From CAWAND01 sp963727915 (lineage in GTDB: Bacteria; Chloroflexota; Anaerolineae; Anaerolineales; E44-bin32): DNA of 64,000 nucleotides. Below, piece after piece: positions 17,338-27,099 of the stretch. Positions within the stretch are counted from its first letter, which is position 1; each line of letters starts with the position of its first letter. The stretch is from the NCBI GenBank assembly GCA_963727915.1, contig CAVSID010000007.1, forward strand, positions 26,683 through 90,682, written 5' to 3'. A program made the position numbers and the translations under genes. A model generated the notes under the pieces. That model worked only from the letters and a program-made list of their open reading frames with translations. It ran no database searches and was not told the DNA's origin.

Positions 17338-18384
17338 ATGAGGGTCATGTCTCGCCCACGCAGGACCTCGGCCTGGCGCCGGACGTGGGTCACCGGCCTG
17401 ATCCTGATGCCAATTGTGATGGTTCTCACATTTGGCATGCTGGTCGTCTCGACCCACGCCATGTTCGGCGCGGACGATCCCGGGCTGTTGAGCGCGTTTG
17501 ACTCCATGCTGATCCAGGCTGGTCTGCTCGAACCACCCGTCGTCCCGAGCCCGACCGCCCCGGCGAGTGCCACGCCGCCGCCCACCGAATTCGTCCCGCT
17601 GCCCAACACCGACCTGGACCAGGGCGCCGGCTTGCCGGACACACCGACCGCCAGCCCGTCGCCGACGGCCAGCTTCACACCCAGCGACACGCCCACCGCC
17701 ACGCCAACTGCCTCCGTCACGCCCACCGCCACTGACACGGCCACTCCCACCTGGACCCCATCCATGACCCCCAGCCAGACGCCGACCCGGACGCGAACCA
17801 ACACGCCCTGGCCCACCTGGACGCCGTCCCACACGCCCGTGCCGGCGACGACCACGCCGCGGGCCACCGACACCCCGTTGGGGCCCAGCCTCACCCCCAG
17901 CGCCATCCTTTCCCCGTCCCCCGGCCCTTCGCCGACCCCGGTCCCTTCGGCAACCCCCAGCGCCTGCGACATCGACCTCAACACCGGGTTCGAAGCCCAG
18001 GTGGCCGAACTGATCAACGGCGCCCGACAAGACAACGGTCTGGCCCCACTGACCGTACAGTCCCAGCTGCGGGCTGCCGCCCGCGTGCAGGCGACCGATA
18101 TGGCCTGCAACCACTTCACCGGGCACATCGGCTCCGACGGCTCGACGGTGCGCGACCGCGTCGAAGCCCAGGGCTACAGCTGGTCCTGGATCGGTGAGAA
18201 CTACTACGTCACCCACGATACGGTCACCGGGCCACAGACGGCGTTCAACTGGTGGATGAACAGCACGCCCCACCGGGAGAACATCCTCGGCGCCTCGTAC
18301 ACGCAGTTCGGAGTCGGCTACATCTACGGCCCGGACAGCGATTTCGGCGGCTATTTCGTCGTCGTCTTCGCCCGCCCCAAGTAG
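17338..18384 (+). CDS. Membrane-anchored CAP-domain (SCP/PR-1) protein
   Basis: ATG 17338 follows GCGGGGGACA; ATG 17347 is an alternative, and a longer frame upstream lacks signals. The product of 348 residues has an N-terminal membrane anchor (about 17-40), a 140-residue linker made almost wholly of Thr-Pro-x repeats (about 68-207), and a CAP domain (about 215-348). The domain has the ELINGARQDNGLAPLTV opening helix, His263, GEN (286-288) and HRENIL (312-317), which match the CAP cavity residues. Bacterial CAP proteins are extracellular, and some bind lipids or cleave peptides. The role here is unknown. The large opposite-strand frame across this gene is a shadow of the repetitive linker. 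Confidence 0.88.
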   Translation: MRVMSRPRRTSAWRRTWVTGLILMPIVMVLTFGMLVVSTHAMFGADDPGLLSAFDSMLIQAGLLEPPVVPSPTAPASATPPPTEFVPLPNTDLDQGAGLPDTPTASPSPTASFTPSDTPTATPTASVTPTATDTATPTWTPSMTPSQTPTRTRTNTPWPTWTPSHTPVPATTTPRATDTPLGPSLTPSAILSPSPGPSPTPVPSATPSACDIDLNTGFEAQVAELINGARQDNGLAPLTVQSQLRAAARVQATDMACNHFTGHIGSDGSTVRDRVEAQGYSWSWIGENYYVTHDTVTGPQTAFNWWMNSTPHRENILGASYTQFGVGYIYGPDSDFGGYFVVVFARPK

Positions 18385-18428
18385 CCGGCAGCTCGAAAGA
18401 TCGAAGGGTCCACCGCCGACTGATCCAT

Positions 18429-18446
18429 TTGTGAAGGATTTCACAT
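18429..18446. promoter_or_regulatory. Rex/CRP-like palindrome, site 2 (one mismatch)
   Basis: TTGTGAA-GGAT-TTCACAT lies upstream of the MFS gene at 18551. An extended -10-like TGGTATGAT ends at 18476, which would place the palindrome centre about 45 bases before the predicted transcription start. Confidence 0.55.
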
Positions 18447-18550
18447 ATCGTGCGGTGCGGACTTCAATGGTATGATCCCGCTTTTGTTCGACGGCCTCCC
18501 CCAGCGGCGGATGAACCCCCGGGTCTGAGTTGAGGTAATCAAGGCATACC

Positions 18551-19789
18551 ATGCTTGCCCGCATTCGCTCCACCTACCACGAATATCCGGACCGTTTTTG
18601 GGTCTTGGCCGGTGCGGCCTTTATCGACAACATCGGCCGGACGATGGTGTTCCCCTTCTTTGCCCTGTACGTCACCCAGAAGTTTTCGGTCGGGATGACC
18701 GAGGCCGGGGTGCTGCTGGCCGTGTTCTCCGTGGCGGGCTTCGCCGGCAACCTCGTCGGCGGCGGCTTGACCGACCGCTTCGGGCGACGGAGGATGCTGT
18801 TGATCGGGTTGGTGATCAGCGCCGCCAGCAGCATCAGCATGGGTCTGGTTGACGATCTGCGGGCCTTCTTTTTCCTGGCAGCCTTCGTTGGATTCCTGTC
18901 GGATATCGCCGGCCCGGCGCGGGCAGCCATGGTCGCCGATTTGCTGCCGGAGGACCGGCGCAGCGAGGGCTTCGGCGTCATGCGCGTGGCCGGCAACCTG
19001 TCCTGGATTATCGGCCCGACCCTGGGCGGACTGCTGGCGCTTCAAAACTACCTGCTGTTGTTCATTTCCGACGCCATTCTGAGCCTGATCACTGCCGTTA
19101 TCGTCTACCGCTCGATCCCAGAAACGATGCCTGCTCACCCGGAGAGCAGCCAGCCGGAAGATCTCCGGGGTACGTTTCTGGGCTACCTGCGGGTCCTGGC
19201 CGACAACAGTTTCCTGGGATTCCTGTCGATCGTCGGGTTGATGAACCTGGTCTACATCCAGCTCTACAGCACCTTCTCGGTGTACCTGCGCGATGTCCAT
19301 AACATCGGCCCGCAAGGCTATGGCCTCTTGATGACTCTCAACGCCAGCCTGGTGGTGGTGGCGCAGTTCGCCGTCACCCGCCGGACCAGGAAGAGGCCAC
19401 CGCTGATGATGATGGCCCTGGGGAGCGGATTGTATGCCGTGGGCTTTACGCTGTTCGGCGTGGTTTCAGGGTACGCGTTGTTCGTTGTGGCGATGATGAT
19501 CGTCACTGTCGGCGAGATGGTGGTCGTTCCCGTGGCCCAAGCTCTGGCGGCCTGGTTCGCCCCCGATACGATGCGCGGCCGCTATATGGCCGTGTTCGGG
19601 CTCGCTTGGGACTTGCCTGCGGCGGTCGGCCCGTGGGCTGCCGGGCTCATCCTGGACAACTACGACCCGCACTGGGTTTGGTGGATTGGCGGGGGCCTGT
19701 CCCTGGCGGCGATCTTCGGCTTCTTGCTGCTTCAGGCCTCATCGCGCCGACGTTCGGAAATCGCAAAGGGTGAACCCGTCGGCGGCTGA
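18551..19789 (+). CDS. MFS transporter
   Basis: This 412-residue protein has 12 predicted membrane helices. The MFS motif A is visible in the loop between helices 2 and 3 (GGLTDRFGRRRMLLIG, about 75-90), with a second-half counterpart that is much weaker. It resembles drug-efflux type permeases of the DHA1 group. An AAGG-containing leader precedes ATG 18551. It is preceded by palindromic site 2 and a -10-like hexamer, so it likely has its own promoter. It converges with the minus-strand transglutaminase operon. Substrate unknown. Confidence 0.9.
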   Translation: MLARIRSTYHEYPDRFWVLAGAAFIDNIGRTMVFPFFALYVTQKFSVGMTEAGVLLAVFSVAGFAGNLVGGGLTDRFGRRRMLLIGLVISAASSISMGLVDDLRAFFFLAAFVGFLSDIAGPARAAMVADLLPEDRRSEGFGVMRVAGNLSWIIGPTLGGLLALQNYLLLFISDAILSLITAVIVYRSIPETMPAHPESSQPEDLRGTFLGYLRVLADNSFLGFLSIVGLMNLVYIQLYSTFSVYLRDVHNIGPQGYGLLMTLNASLVVVAQFAVTRRTRKRPPLMMMALGSGLYAVGFTLFGVVSGYALFVVAMMIVTVGEMVVVPVAQALAAWFAPDTMRGRYMAVFGLAWDLPAAVGPWAAGLILDNYDPHWVWWIGGGLSLAAIFGFLLLQASSRRRSEIAKGEPVGG

Positions 19790-19816
19790 CTCCCCCCAAC
19801 AGCAGCTCTTCACGCG

Positions 19817-22185
19817 TCACGCATCGGATCGCCCAGCGTCGGGACTGGCTGCGCGGCCGGCGGTCCGGCGGGTCCTCATCACCACCCCCAACCAAACCAG
19901 CCTGAGCGAAAGCCAGATCCATGCCCGGCGCATCGATGCCAGCTGGGATCGATTGGGCAGCTCGGGGCGGTAGAACGCCTTCACGTAGACCTGGACCAGT
20001 TCCTCAAGCTGGGAGATGGCCCGGCGGGCCACCGGCCCCACCGCCTCAACCTGGCGCCCGCTCATGACAAAGGACCTGAGCCTGGCTTCGAACTCGAGGG
20101 GCGTGTCGCCGACGTGAACGGGTACCCCAAGCCATCGCGCCGCCAGCCAGCGGGTGCGAACCATCAGCCGTTGTGCCTGTTTGGGTGCAGACAACCGTCG
20201 AAGTCGTACCTGGTCGAGCACCACGACGGCCGCCGCCAGCACCCCCACCGCCCCCAGCACCACGGCCAGGACGAGCAACACTTTCTCGGCCGAGTTGGGG
20301 GCCTGCGTGACGCCCCCGGTCGGCGCTGGCTGCCCGCCGGAGCCGGTCGGCTCGGGGCTTGCGGCCGCTTGGCCGCGGTCCAAGGGCGGTCTGCCGGCCG
20401 TAGGCTCAAACGGGACCCACCCGTAGGCCGGGAAATAGACCTCCACCCAGGTGTGCGCATCGGCGGCAGTGACGGTATAGCGGATCGAGCCGTCCTCCAG
20501 CACATCCGATTGGCCCGATGCGTAGCCCACGGCGATTCGGGCCGGGATTCCGGCTGCCCTCGCCAGCACCACCATGGCCGAGGCGTAGTAGTCGCAGTAG
20601 CCCTTCTTCAGGCTGAAGAGGAAGTAGGCCACGATGTCCCCGTCGATCGGCGGCGGGGGCACGTCAAGGGTGTACGGCAGCTTGCGCAGATAGCTTTCAA
20701 TGGCCAGCGCCCGGTCGTAGACGGTGGGCTGGGTGGCGGTCAGGTCCCGCGCCAGTGCGATCACCTCCGCCGGGACGCCATCCGGCAGCCGGACGAACCG
20801 CGCCTCCATCCAGGGCGGAAGCTCCGACGAAGCCTGGCGCAGCTCCTGAGGCGTATTCACTGGCCAGGCCGACGTGGCCACGTAATCCCCGGGTGGACCC
20901 GTTGCACCGAACAGGTCCTCTCCCACGCTGCGCCACGCTGCGACGTAATTCTCATCGAGACCCATCAACTCGCCGGCGGCGAAGATTCTCCCCGCCTGGG
21001 GTTCGACAAAGTGGACGGCCTGCCGCACTTCGACATGCCGGACGGGAAGTGCAGGGATCGCCAGCTCCCCGGCCAGCAAAGCCTGCTGGGTCACCGGGCT
21101 GGTCTGCCATCCGTGGCCGGTGTACTGATCATAGGTTGCCGTGCGCCAGTAGTACGGCGGCGGCGACGGCAGCCCTGCCACCGGCTTGACGCTAACCAAC
21201 ATCACGGTTTCGTGGGAAAGCTCGGGCCCGGAGCCGATCAAGTGGCGATTGGGGAGACCAGGGTTCTCAGCCCCCTTCTCCGTCCGGCTCGGCGCCGCAC
21301 CCAATTCCACCCCCAGCGATCTGGCCAGGCCCTGGTCCGTCCGGGAAGCCGATTGGCGCCAAGCGCGGTATTGCTCGATCCACGTCTCGAACGAAAGCTC
21401 GGGGGCCGCCGCTCCGATCAGGGCCAGGGCGACAGCCAGCGGCAGCACCAATCTTGCCAGCTGGAAGGCCAGGCCCTCGGGAAGATCGACATACGTCGAA
21501 AGCGCCCGCCGTTCGACCGGCGCCTGAGCGCCAAACGCCAGACTGAATAACATCCCCACCAGCGCCAACATGACCGGCAGGATCGGCCCGGCTGTGTACG
21601 CCTCAGCCGCCAGCAGGGCGACCAGCATCGGGAGCAGGGCCAGCAAGGGCCGCTCTTCCCGCCGGCCAGCCAGCCCGCCCACGCCGCCGCCAGCCAAATC
21701 AAGCCCCCCCACAGCACTGCCGCCACTCACCGGATCGTAGGTCGGCGAGCCGCCCAAAGCCGACACCGCCCACGCGCCGAACTCGTCCCCCCAACACGCC
21801 CAGCGCAGCGACCAACGCCTGAAGGTCCGCCAACACATGCGAGATGTCCGTCAAGCCGAGTAGGGTCGGGCCAGCGCTGCGCAGACGACACACCCATATC
21901 CCAGGCGAAGCGAACCAGGACCGTTTCCAACCCTCCGACTCGCACAACAACACCGGTTGCCCCGGCGCCCAGAAGGACGGCCGCCGCCGGCCAGCGGCGC
22001 AGCCGCGCCCCGGCCAGCAGCCAAGCCATACCCAGGCCCAAGCCGCCAACCAGCAGATTGAAGGCGGGGTCCAGGCCCCGGACCACGTCCGCCAGTCCGA
22101 TGCTCATGGCGACCATCGAGAGCGCCAAGCCGGCCAACAAGCCGAGCGATCCGAAAGGTATCCGGCCCGACCGTTGGAAGCTCAT
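19817..22185 (-). CDS. Transglutaminase-like membrane protein (DUF3488-TGase-DUF4129), frameshifted
   Basis: The last gene of a four-gene coupled operon. ATG 22185 overlaps the DUF58 stop (ATGA). The N-terminal membrane region (22185 to about 21640) is split by at least three slips, near 21885, 21780 and 21700-21650. The rest is open to 19817. It has several N-terminal helices and then a periplasmic/extracellular transglutaminase core. The core has the Cys in KKGYCDYYASAMVVLARAAG, the His in DAHTWVEVYFP and an Asp/Glu after it, so the catalytic triad appears intact. A late membrane helix (KVLLVLAVVLGAVGVLAA) and a C-terminal DUF4129-like helical part follow. Neighbouring MoxR and DUF58 genes are the usual partners of this family. 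The biochemical role is unknown. Confidence 0.88.
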
Positions 22186-23460
22186 GCCATGGAGCTCCAG
22201 CCCGCCGAGCTCCGCCCCGCCAACGGCTGTGGTGCACGCTGCTGCAGCGCGGCGCCCAGCTCTGCCTGCCGGATAACCCAGGTCAGCAGACCCCGCCGCT
22301 TGAGGCGCTCCGAGATCATGCTGACCTGGCTGGCGTCGTCTGGCGCCCCCTCGAGCAGGATGACGCCGGCCTGCGCTGGGCGCCTGGATCCCTCCCCAGC
22401 CAGCAGGGGCTCAAATTGGTCCAATTTGGTGCAGGGCGTGATCGCCATCAGGCTGGTTTGGCCGCCCAGTCGACGGCTTGCCAAACGAACGAGATCCGCC
22501 AAATCCGTGTCCCCGGGTTGCACTTCAGCCAACGCCGCCAACAGGTCCCAGCCGTGGGCTTCTCCCTGACGCGGCGGGCGCCACACCAACCCCTGTGCTC
22601 CGAGCGAGACCAGACCCACCGAACGCCCTTCCCGCAATCCGTATTGGGCCACGGAGGCGGCCAACACCACGCAGGACTCAACCGTCGAATCCGGCCCCTG
22701 GCCTTGGTGGTGGGCAGCCGCCATGTCAAGGACCAGCAGCCAATCGCCGCGCGTCGCGCGATCGAATTGGCGTATGTGCAGTTCACCGTACTTGGCCGAG
22801 GTCGGCCAGTGAATACGCCGCAGACTGTCGCCCGGGACATACGGCCGGACCTGTGCCGCCGCAACGCCCGATTCGGCTAGGTCTCGAGTTCGTGCGGCCT
22901 TCCTCGTCCCTGCCGCGTGACAGCACCGGGAGCGACGACCAGGCGATGACCGGTGGCAGGACCAGCAGGGAGGCGGTCTGCGCAAGGTTGATTTCAACAT
23001 CGAACAGCCCGAACGGATCCCCTGTTCGCAGTGTGGTCGGCCCCAAGACGAACTTGCCGCGCTGGCGACAGACGATGCGTTCGTGCCAACGCAGGGAGGT
23101 GTTGCGGCCGATGGCGAAGGCCCGGCTGCGTTGGACGATGGGGACGCTGGACCGGTCGATCAGCTCAACCCAAGGGGCGGGAAAGGCACTTCGATTGACC
23201 AGGGTCAACCTCTCGAGCATTTGGTCGCCGAACTCGGGACCAGTGAAAGCGGGTCTCGCGTTCGAGGTTCAATCCCTCCGCCAATGAGCGGGCCCAAAGC
23301 CGGGCTAACAACCACGCGCCGCCCAAACCGACCAGCATGATGACCCAGCCGCGGTACGGGAACGCCAGCTGGATGACAAGCATCACGGTCCACAGGATGG
23401 GGATAAGCTTGGAGGCCCCTTCATCCTGAGGCGTGCCTCCTGCATCCGGGGTTCGGTCAT
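22182..23460 (-). CDS. DUF58-domain protein (frameshifted)
   Basis: The likely start ATG 23460 overlaps the MoxR stop. An inner ATG at 23424 with AGGAGG upstream is an alternative. Reading frame slips occur near 23415 (G-run), 23235 and 22900. Two N-terminal membrane helices (ILWTVMLVIQLAFPYRGWVI) come first, followed by a beta-domain (residues about 70-150). Then comes the DUF58 signature YVPGDSLRRIHWPTSAK with GELHIRQFD and a vWA-like fold (WLLVLDMAAAH). DUF58 proteins accompany MoxR AAA+ ATPases, which are thought to remodel or load metals into them. Here the order MFS-MoxR-DUF58-TGase is fully coupled by four-base overlaps. Confidence 0.88.
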
Positions 23461-24445
23461 GCCACCCACTCCCGGTCGTTCCACGGGACGGCGATGTCAT
23501 CGACGCAGGTGTCCAGGATGGCTTCGACCTGGACCCCGTGCAGCATGGCACTGGGAGCCAGCCACAACCGGTGGGCCAACACGGGCCTGACGAGCGCCTT
23601 GATGTCGTCGGGGAGGACATACGCCCTGCCCTGCAGAAGGGCCAACGCCTGGCCGGCCCGCGCCAGAGCCTGGCTGGCGCGGCGGGCTCGGACCCAGCCC
23701 GATCAATGGGTGCACCCGCAGATGATCGGCCAGGCTCGTGACATAGGCCAGCACGGGCCAGGAGAGAGACGCGCCGAACGGCCGCCTGCAGATGGTGCCA
23801 TTCGACGAGGTCCATGACCGCATTCAGCCCGGCCCTGGCCTCGGCACCTTGAAGGCGATCGAGCATCGCCAGCTCGCTCTCCCTTGGCGGATAGCCCAAG
23901 TGAACGCACACGGCAAACCGATCCAGTTCTGCAGCCGGGAGCGGAAATGTGCCTTCTTGCTGGGCCGGGTTTTGGGTCGCCAGGAGCATGAAGGGCGATG
24001 CCAGGCGGTAGGTGTGGCCCTCCACCGAGACCTGACCCTCCGCCATCGCTTCTAACAGCGCCGCTTGCGTGCTCGGACGAGCGCGGTTGATGTCGTCCAC
24101 CAGAACAACGTGCGCACCTGCCAGTGGGCCAGGATGAAACCCAAATGTGCCAGTCGACGGGTCGAAGATAGACGTGCCCAGCAGGTCGCTCGGCAGGAGA
24201 TCGACGCTGAATTGGATGCGCTGTAAGGGGACATTCAAGCTTCTGGCCCATGTCTCTGCCAGGAGCGTCTTTCCGGTGCCCGGCACGTCTTCGATCAAGA
24301 CATGGCCGCCCGAGAGACAGCCGACAAGCACTGTTCGGAGCTGTTCTTGGCGCCCCAGAATGGTGCGGGACAGGTTGTCCAAAATCCCGGCGGCGGATCG
24401 AGCGTGGGCCTTGGCATCAACAGCTGAAAGCTGGTCGCGTCTCAT
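23457..24445 (-). CDS. MoxR-family AAA+ ATPase (two frameshifts)
   Basis: ATG 24445 overlaps the stop of the upstream MFS gene (ATGA). Residues 1-220 are continuous. Slips near 23785 and 23690 must be corrected to reach the C-terminal lid, which ends at TGA 23457. Walker A is DVPGTGKT (53-60). The Walker B strand reads VVLVDDINRA, with Asp where MoxR proteins usually have Glu (DEINRA). Downstream, LLEAMAEGQVSVEG and LLATQNPAQQEGTFPLP match the MoxR pore and sensor 1 segments. It probably acts as a chaperone on the DUF58 product encoded next. Confidence 0.9.
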
Positions 24446-25698
24446 CCTGAAACGGCCTCCGCCACCGGCCGGGGCAGCCAGGCCAGGGCCAGCAAGAACG
24501 CGATTCCGAAGACGGCCGCGGCCGCCACGAACACGCCCCTCAGGCCAAAGGCGATGGCCACGCCTGAGGCCGCCAGGGGGGCCACCGATTGGGCGGCTGA
24601 ACGGATGGAATTGTCCAGCCCAAACACAGCGCCCTCCTCGCCGATCTGCGTGTAGCCGGCGAGCAGCGCGCTGATCGACGGCACCACCCCGCCCAAGGCG
24701 ATCCCCACCGCCGCCTGGAGGACCAGCAGCTGCCATGGCCCGCTGACCAGGCTGGCGGGCCAATAGAAGCAAGCTGCCGCCAGGCAGCTGAAGATCAGCA
24801 CCCTGCGATGGCCAACTCGGTCTCCCAGTCGTCCAAGGACGATGGCGCTCAGCGTCGTGAAGGCCGAGCCGGTGCCGACCACCAGACCCGTGACAGTGTT
24901 GACGCGGGAAACGTCCGCCATCAGACTCTCGATGAACAGGGGCGCCATGGGGACGATCATCTGTGGCCCAAGTTGGCTGGTGAAGCGCATGGCATAGGTG
25001 ATTCGCACACCTTGCGCCGAGAGGATGGCCTGCCAGTGGCGAATCCAGTGGGCCTGGGCGTCGCCGCCGGCCGGGGCGATGAAATCCTCATGCACCCACC
25101 TCCAGACCATCAGACCCGAGGCCAAGAGCATGGCCGACGTGACGTAGAAAGCCGAGCGGTAGCCAAACGCGTCCGCCACCGCTCCGCCAAGCAGTGGCCC
25201 CACGGCCACGCCCGCGCCGAGACCCACCTGAAGCAGGCCCATAGCAAACCCCGTCCGTCGGCGGGGAGCCACCGACGCCACCAGGGCGTTGGAGGCCGCC
25301 ACAGTGCCGGTAATCGTCCCCTGGATGGCGCGCAGCGCCACCAGCTCTTCGGATGAGCGGACAAACGCCATCAGCAACAGGATGACGGCACCGCCAAACA
25401 TGGCCCGCTGCACCATCAGTTTTCGCCCGAATCGATCGGCGACCAGACCCCAGATCGGGGAGGCAATCATCATCGTGAACGCCTGGGCAGAGAAAACCAG
25501 GCCGGCCATCAGCTCGATGTCGGTGCCAGTGACCGAGCCGAGCGACTGAACGTAGAGCGGGAGGAAGGGGAAGATGCTGGAAAAGCCGACGGCTGTGGTG
25601 AGTTGCGCCACGAAGATCACCAGTAGTGTCCGGTGCCAGGGCACAGCCAGGCTTTCGCGCCAACTTCGAATTCGGCCTATCAAGCTGGTAACAGCCAC
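24442..25698 (-). CDS. MFS transporter (multidrug-type)
   Basis: A 418-residue, 12-helix permease. Motif A is seen twice, as GLVADRFGRKLMVQRA in the first half and LGRLGDRVGHRRVLIFS in the second, and FPFLPLYVQSLG follows helix 1, as in MdtG-like drug exporters. The start is uncertain: GTG 25698 abuts the AAGGAG site, and a TTG five codons later has a better spacing. It is the first gene of a coupled minus-strand operon with MoxR, DUF58 and transglutaminase genes. Whether it serves them functionally is unknown. Confidence 0.88.
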   Translation of the reverse strand: MAVTSLIGRIRSWRESLAVPWHRTLLVIFVAQLTTAVGFSSIFPFLPLYVQSLGSVTGTDIELMAGLVFSAQAFTMMIASPIWGLVADRFGRKLMVQRAMFGGAVILLLMAFVRSSEELVALRAIQGTITGTVAASNALVASVAPRRRTGFAMGLLQVGLGAGVAVGPLLGGAVADAFGYRSAFYVTSAMLLASGLMVWRWVHEDFIAPAGGDAQAHWIRHWQAILSAQGVRITYAMRFTSQLGPQMIVPMAPLFIESLMADVSRVNTVTGLVVGTGSAFTTLSAIVLGRLGDRVGHRRVLIFSCLAAACFYWPASLVSGPWQLLVLQAAVGIALGGVVPSISALLAGYTQIGEEGAVFGLDNSIRSAAQSVAPLAASGVAIAFGLRGVFVAAAAVFGIAFLLALAWLPRPVAEAVSG

Positions 25699-25841
25699 TC
25701 CTTATCGACAGCCGTGGATGATACCTCGGGGTTGATGCCGATGGTAGAAGATGTCTCGTTCCCAATCCGCCTGCCCTTTCTGACTGCAAACCGGGGCTCA
25801 CAATTGACATCCCCGACCGCACTCAATAGACTTAGCCCATC

Positions 25842-26076
25842 ATGGAACACGACGACAAGACCGCCCACCTCGTCCTCCGCGGCGAGCGCTATCGAGGCCC
25901 CCCCCGGGACAACGATCCGGGACGCCCTGAAGCACAATGGCATCTCTCCCGAATCGGTGATTGCCACGCGGCTGGGCGAGATGCTCACCGACGACGAGCG
26001 ATTGGCGCCGGGGGACGAAATCAAACTGGTGGCGGTGATCTCCGGCGGCGCCGATCCCGAGACGCCCCCCAGATGA
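25842..26076 (+). CDS. ThiS/MoaD/TtuB-like sulfur carrier protein (one frameshift)
   Basis: Short beta-grasp protein of about 77 residues. The first 16 codons (MEHDDKTAHLVLRGER) are in the frame of ATG 25842, and the rest is one frame over. Removing one C near 25893 gives RYEAPPGTTIRDALKHNG. The protein then reads LAPGDEIKLVAVISGG, the typical C-terminal Gly-Gly of sulfur carriers, but eight more residues (ADPETPPR) follow. Its stop overlaps the TtuA-like start (ATGA), matching the TtuB-TtuA partnership in tRNA 2-thiolation. The tail after GG would have to be removed before adenylation, or it belongs to a variant. Confidence 0.8.
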
Positions 26077-27018
26077 AATGCCGCAAGTGCGAACGGAAGG
26101 CGGTCGTCAACATGCGCCAACACAAGTTGGCGCTTTGCGGCGAACATTACACCGAGTGGATCCCCGAACAAACTCAGCGCTTCATAGAGAAGTACGCCAT
26201 GTTCGATCATCAGGATCGAATTCTGGTAGCGGTTTCCGGCGGGAAGAACTCCCTGGCGTTGTGGGATGTGCTCACGACCTTGGGCTATTCCGCCGATGGC
26301 CTGTACATCGGCCTGGGCATCGACGGCGGGATCGGCTATTCCGATCAGTCCAAGGCGTACTGTGAAGCCTTCGCCCGGGCCCACGGCCTGCAGCTTATGG
26401 TCTATGACGTGCAGGATCGCCTGGGCGCGCCGATCCCTCTGGCGGCAGCTCGCGTTCGCCGTGGACGCGGCCGCCCATGCTCGGTGTGTGGTATGTCACG
26501 GCGGCACATCATGAACACTGTGGCGCTAGAAGGGCGGCTACGACATCCTGGCCACCGGACATAATCTGGACGACGAGGCGGCCACGCTGTTTGGCAATAC
26601 GCTGCACTGGTCGCTGGAACACCTGGCCCGCCAGGGCCCGGTGTTGGAAGCCCACGACGGCCTGGTCCGCAAGGTCAAGCCGTTTTGCCGTTTCTATGAG
26701 CGCGAGACGGCCTCCTACGCCCTGCTCCGCGGCATCGAGTACGTTTATGACGAATGCCCCCACGCTGAGGGCGCCAAGTCCATCTACTACAAGCAGACCC
26801 TCAACCAGATGGAAGACGAACGCCCGGGGACCAAGCTCCACTTCTACCTGGCCTTCCTAGCGGCAAAAGGCGAAGGCGCCTTTTCCGAGGCAGCCTACTC
26901 GGGCGTGGCCCAGCTCCACCCCTGCCCAACCTGCGGTCAGCCGACGTCGGCCCCAGGCGAATGCGTGTTTTGCCGGACGTGGGATCAGGTTCGGGAGCGG
27001 GTGGCCACCCAGCCTTAG
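26073..27018 (+). CDS. ttuA: TtuA-type tRNA 2-thiouridine synthase family protein (one frameshift)
   Basis: ATG 26073 overlaps the carrier-protein stop. A slip near 26532 joins RRHIMNTVALEGG to YDILATGHNLDDEAA, and the rest is intact (about 314 residues). Visible parts: an N-terminal zinc ribbon (MKCRKCERK, then LCGEH), a PP-loop VAVSGGKNSLALW (52-64), GRPCSVCGMSRRHIMN with the CxxC of the iron-sulfur site, a further Cys in VYDECPHAEGAKS, and a C-terminal zinc ribbon (CPTCGQPT-CVFC). Family knowledge: TtuA transfers sulfur from the thiocarboxylated TtuB to U54 of tRNA in thermophiles, and TtcA relatives modify C32. The neighbouring carrier gene favours the TtuA role. Confidence 0.88.
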
Positions 27019-27099
27019 GACGGGATTGCGGGCAGAGCAGCCCCCGGTATCGGGTTTCTCCCTTCCCTGCTATCATCGGCCACAACAGGGACATCGGGT

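Noticed and set aside
16963..18573. 536-residue minus-strand frame
   Set aside because: Gly/Arg-rich mirror of the Thr/Pro linker of the CAP protein; not a gene.
20114..21550. 478-residue plus-strand frame
   Set aside because: Opposite the transglutaminase gene; shadow of GC-rich codons.
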